Source: Bacillus andreraoultii
GTDB lineage: Bacteria > Bacillota > Bacilli > Bacillales > Caldibacillaceae
Assembly: GCF_001244735.1 (NCBI RefSeq)
Contig: NZ_LN868937.1
Location: 686,707-750,706, forward strand
Length of the DNA: 64,000 nt
Direction: 5' to 3'
Shown here: piece after piece, positions 61,044-64,000 of the stretch
Position numbering within the stretch: position 1 is the stretch's first letter
How the letters are laid out: each line of letters starts with the position of its first letter
Position numbers and translations under genes: made by a program
The notes under the pieces: model-generated
Databases searched by the model: none
What the model was told of the DNA's origin: nothing
The model's input: only the letters and a program-made list of their open reading frames with translations

Positions 61044-63524
61044 GTGCGCTTAGCAGAAGATAAGATAGATTCTCTTTTTCAGGAAATGACGAGAAAGCTG
61101 GATACGAAGTATAATAAAGGATTTACTCCGCTTAGTTTCCAAAAGCAAATCATCGATGCTCATTTAAATAAAGGAAAAAATGTGATCTTACATGCTCCGA
61201 CTGGGGCGGGAAAAACACTTGCAGCACTCGCACCCTTTTATATTAGTAGGAATTTAAAAGGGGAGATTGATTTTCCCAATCAGGCAATGTATATTTTGCC
61301 GTTAAGGACATTAGCTTATAGCCTTGCTGAGGAGGCGGAACAGGCAACAAATCAATGGAAAGTAACGACTCAAACTGGTGAGGTGCAAATAGACCCGTTC
61401 TTTTTAGACGGGGATGTAATATTCACGACAATTGACCAAGCTCTAAGCGGAGCATTAACTATCCCGTTATCTCTATCCTTTCGTTTGGCCAATATAAATG
61501 CTGGAGCTTGGATAGGAAGTTATCTTATATTTGATGAATTTCACTTGTTAGATACGAATCGAGCATTTCAAACGACAATTCATTTATTAAAACAACTGTG
61601 TGTAGATATGCCGTTGACAAGATTTACAATTATGACAGCAACATTATCTAAAGAAATGCGCGAATTTTTGGCGAAGGAACTGAATGCGGTACATATTGAA
61701 GTGACAGAGGAAGATCTACCAAAAATAGAATCGCAATATCAGAAGAAGAGGAAAGTTGTTGCACATTCGATTACTATGAATGCGGACGAGATTCTTTCAA
61801 AGCACCAAAATAAAACGATAGTGATTGTTAACCAAGTGAACAGGGCAACTGCCTTGTATCAAGTAGTAAAAGAGAGACAGCCAGCTGATACGGAAGTATT
61901 CTTATTGCATGCCCAATTATTATCGGACGACCGAAAAAGTGTTGAAAAGAAATTAAAAGAGTATTTCGGAAAGGACGGGAATAAAAAAAGGGCGATATTG
62001 ATTGCAACCCAAATCATTGAAGTTGGATTAGATATTTCATCAGATATCATGTTAACAGAAATTTCCTCAGGTCGTTCATTTCTTCAACGAATTGGACGAA
62101 ATGCAAGATTTGAAAATCAAGTAGGAATTGTGCACGTGTATTCTATAGATTATCCGGAAAGCAGTCAACCGTGGCTTCCCTATGAAAAAGAAGATGTAGA
62201 AGCAACGGAGCGGTATTTGCAGTCTTTTTCGGGATTTAATTTTGATTATGTCAAAGCCAATGAGATGATGGATACGCTTTATTGCGATAAAGATAAAGAA
62301 ATCGGAGAGATTCTTAAGCGGAACGATGCAAAGTTTTCATTAGAAATTGCAAGTGCTTATTTGTATCATGAAAAAAGTATGTCAGGTGACTTAATTAGGA
62401 AGATCCAAAATGTAACAGTTTTATTACACCATAATACTCCAACTGATGAAACGTTATATCTTTATGAGACAATCTCGATATCGGTTGGAAAATTGAAAGG
62501 CTTTATCTCTCGTTTAAACGAAACATCAACCTCATATCATGGCAAGATAAAGAAAGTTGTATATACAAAGTTTGATAAGAAAAATATTAAAAATGAGAAG
62601 GACAAGCTTGTTCTCAAAAATATTGAACGTGTGGAGGATATTCATAGTCATGATTTTATTGTTATCCATCCGACATTAGCAACTTATAAAAAGAATGTGG
62701 GTCTCATCCTCGGAGAATCCAGTGTGGATGTAACGTATTGCTTTCCGCTGAAAAATGATGAAAAAATAGTTAAACGTTATACTTTTAAAATGGATACACT
62801 CGAAGAACATATTCGCGCTTGTCTTGTCGCTTATCAAAGAATTTGCCGTCCGAAAAATAAATACGCTATAAAAGCTTTTGCGAATCTATTTGATTTAAGC
62901 GAGGAAGATATAGAAAAGATCATTCACTTCGTTATAGTAACGCATGATATGGGGAAGTTGGAAAAGGCATGGCAAGATAAAGCTCTAAATAGACAATTAG
63001 AATATGACCCAATGTTTTCCCGTGATACAGCACTCGCACATACAGATAATCCAAATGAAAAAAAAGTACATTTCCCAGATCACTCAATCTTGGGAGCTGT
63101 ACTGGCATATCGTTTGTTACAAATGGAAGATAAATATGGGAAAGTAAAGCGTTCTGTTTTAACGGCAATCGCTCACCATCATTCTCCTATTGTGATAGGA
63201 AAGAAATGTACGGAAGAAGATTATAAACCTAAATCGCTCAAAAAAGCAGGGGTTATGTTGCCATTGTTGTCAGAAATAAAATGGGAAGTTTCGACTGAAC
63301 AGTATGTTTCAACGTTAGAGGAGGCAGTGAAGTTTTATGAAGGTGAGAAGGAATGGAAAAATAAATGGTGTTACTGGGGTACTGGCTCTCGTAGTCGAGA
63401 ATATTGGCTGTATTTATTCTTAGTTCGCCAGTTAAGAATTAGTGATCAGAATTCCTTTGAACATATTTCAACAATTAGGAATAGAGAAAGATTAACCAAT
63501 ATGGGAGTGGACAAAGATGAATGA
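61044..63524 (+). CDS. cas3: CRISPR-associated helicase/nuclease Cas3 (helicase-HD order)
   Basis: The 826-residue effector starts at GTG 61044, 7 bases after AAGGGGG. The SF2 helicase comes first: HAPTGAGKT (motif I, about residue 50), LIFDEFHLLD (motif II), MTATL (motif III) and QRIGRNARF (motif VI). The HD nuclease is C-terminal, with VTHDMGKLEKAW (HD pair), HSILGAVLAYRLL and AIAHHHSP. Canonical Cas3 has HD at the N-terminus, so the order is inverted. It overlaps cas6 by 8 bases. Confidence 0.92.
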   Translation: MRLAEDKIDSLFQEMTRKLDTKYNKGFTPLSFQKQIIDAHLNKGKNVILHAPTGAGKTLAALAPFYISRNLKGEIDFPNQAMYILPLRTLAYSLAEEAEQATNQWKVTTQTGEVQIDPFFLDGDVIFTTIDQALSGALTIPLSLSFRLANINAGAWIGSYLIFDEFHLLDTNRAFQTTIHLLKQLCVDMPLTRFTIMTATLSKEMREFLAKELNAVHIEVTEEDLPKIESQYQKKRKVVAHSITMNADEILSKHQNKTIVIVNQVNRATALYQVVKERQPADTEVFLLHAQLLSDDRKSVEKKLKEYFGKDGNKKRAILIATQIIEVGLDISSDIMLTEISSGRSFLQRIGRNARFENQVGIVHVYSIDYPESSQPWLPYEKEDVEATERYLQSFSGFNFDYVKANEMMDTLYCDKDKEIGEILKRNDAKFSLEIASAYLYHEKSMSGDLIRKIQNVTVLLHHNTPTDETLYLYETISISVGKLKGFISRLNETSTSYHGKIKKVVYTKFDKKNIKNEKDKLVLKNIERVEDIHSHDFIVIHPTLATYKKNVGLILGESSVDVTYCFPLKNDEKIVKRYTFKMDTLEEHIRACLVAYQRICRPKNKYAIKAFANLFDLSEEDIEKIIHFVIVTHDMGKLEKAWQDKALNRQLEYDPMFSRDTALAHTDNPNEKKVHFPDHSILGAVLAYRLLQMEDKYGKVKRSVLTAIAHHHSPIVIGKKCTEEDYKPKSLKKAGVMLPLLSEIKWEVSTEQYVSTLEEAVKFYEGEKEWKNKWCYWGTGSRSREYWLYLFLVRQLRISDQNSFEHISTIRNRERLTNMGVDKDE

Positions 63525-64000
63525 CACGAGTATTACTCATTTTTTAAATGAAGTTCAAATCCTTCAAATAACAGCCATTTACAAAGCGGGCGAGAATGGA
63601 CTGGAGCTTCCTCATTATCAAGGATCGACCTTTCGTGGTGTGTTCGGACATGTTTTTAAGGAAGTAGCATGTACATGTTCGAATCAAAATATCCACCATG
63701 AACACTGTCCATATGCGTATATATTTGAAACACGTTTGCAAGATGAACATCAAAAAATTATTAGTAGTGATGATATACCGCGGCCATTTATTATTTGGGC
63801 AGAAAATAATAACAAGTTAAAATTTGCCCCGGGTGAGCGATTTTATTTAACTATCACTATTTTTGGAGAGGCGGTAAAGTATCTTCACTATTTTATATAT
63901 GTACTGTTTCATATGGGTAAAAAAGGATTTGGAAAAGGAAAACAGCAAGCCGAATTGCGACAAGTTTTTTTAGTTGATGAAGATGGAGATTTTCGCGAAC
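63517..64000 (+). CDS. cas6: CRISPR pre-crRNA endoribonuclease Cas6 (3' end outside window)
   Basis: The 161 codons visible from ATG 63517 show QGSTFRGVFGHVFKEVACTC and NIHHEHCPYAYIFETRL, the N-terminal pattern (FRG...AC...CPY) of RAMP-type Cas6 proteins, and GKKGFGKGK, the glycine-rich loop. It cleaves repeat RNA to release crRNAs. The gene continues beyond the window, where cas4/cas1/cas2 and the array would be expected. Confidence 0.88.
   Translation, partial: MNDTSITHFLNEVQILQITAIYKAGENGLELPHYQGSTFRGVFGHVFKEVACTCSNQNIHHEHCPYAYIFETRLQDEHQKIISSDDIPRPFIIWAENNNKLKFAPGERFYLTITIFGEAVKYLHYFIYVLFHMGKKGFGKGKQQAELRQVFLVDEDGDFRE

Overview
The window is a chromosomal segment of an AT-rich Bacillaceae bacterium. 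The backbone follows the Bacillus subtilis order uvrB-uvrA-yvlB-hprK-lgt-yvoD-ppaX-yvoF, then yvcD-trxB, yvcI-rapZ-yvcK-whiA-crh, clpP, sigL (rpoN), cggR-gapA-pgk-tpiA-gpmI-eno, and secG-est-rnr-smpB-ssrA. Ribosome-binding sites are strong and GTG or TTG starts are common. No plasmid or phage replication genes are visible.

Layout. 1-12.9 kb is nucleotide excision repair, carbon-catabolite signalling (HprK, paired with Crh at 27.8 kb), lipoprotein maturation and thioredoxin reductase. The hprK-lgt gap holds a MITE-like remnant and a compact multi-hairpin element. 12.9-24.2 kb is an accessory insertion between trxB and yvcI. It carries an alpha/alpha-barrel protein, a SARP-type regulator with a degenerate receiver, a sortase-anchored surface protein whose stalk is 228 uninterrupted Asp-Ala dipeptides, a decayed transposase and an intact IS21 element with a 6-bp target duplication. 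24.2-30.6 kb is the conserved rapZ-yvcK-whiA-crh block, an IS1182-type element and clpP behind a CtsR box. 31-40.5 kb holds tRNA-Arg, sigma-54 and the glycolytic operon under CggR.

40.5-50.9 kb is a second accessory stretch. It starts with a 20-bp-phased TTCGGAA array and a cluster of microprotein genes, including two YrzI-type genes and one enclosed in a large RNA palindrome. It continues with two metabolic or hypothetical genes and the wreck of an integrative element (large serine recombinase plus two copies of a Tn916-type orf7/orf8 pair). That element carries a secreted papain-fold protein and ends in an IS66 element. The wreck separates the 5' end of an ABC-transporter ATPase gene from the 3' end of an ABC permease gene. 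The IS66 ends have no target duplication, which points to an IS66-mediated deletion.

51-57 kb ends in what I consider the best find. The tmRNA gene ssrA is interrupted in its T-loop by a 288-nt segment with group I intron features; removing it restores a normal 362-nt tmRNA with a perfect T-arm. A frameshifted gene resembling a LAGLIDADG homing endonuclease lies immediately downstream on the opposite strand. After a possible tiny toxin/antisense-RNA pair, a type I CRISPR-Cas operon (cas8-cas7-cas5-cas3-cas6, cut by the window end) occupies the ssrA-downstream position. Its Cas3 has the helicase before the HD domain. No CRISPR array lies inside the window.

Everything was read by eye from sequence and translations. 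No database search or RNA folding was run, so family names rest on recognised motifs and gene order.
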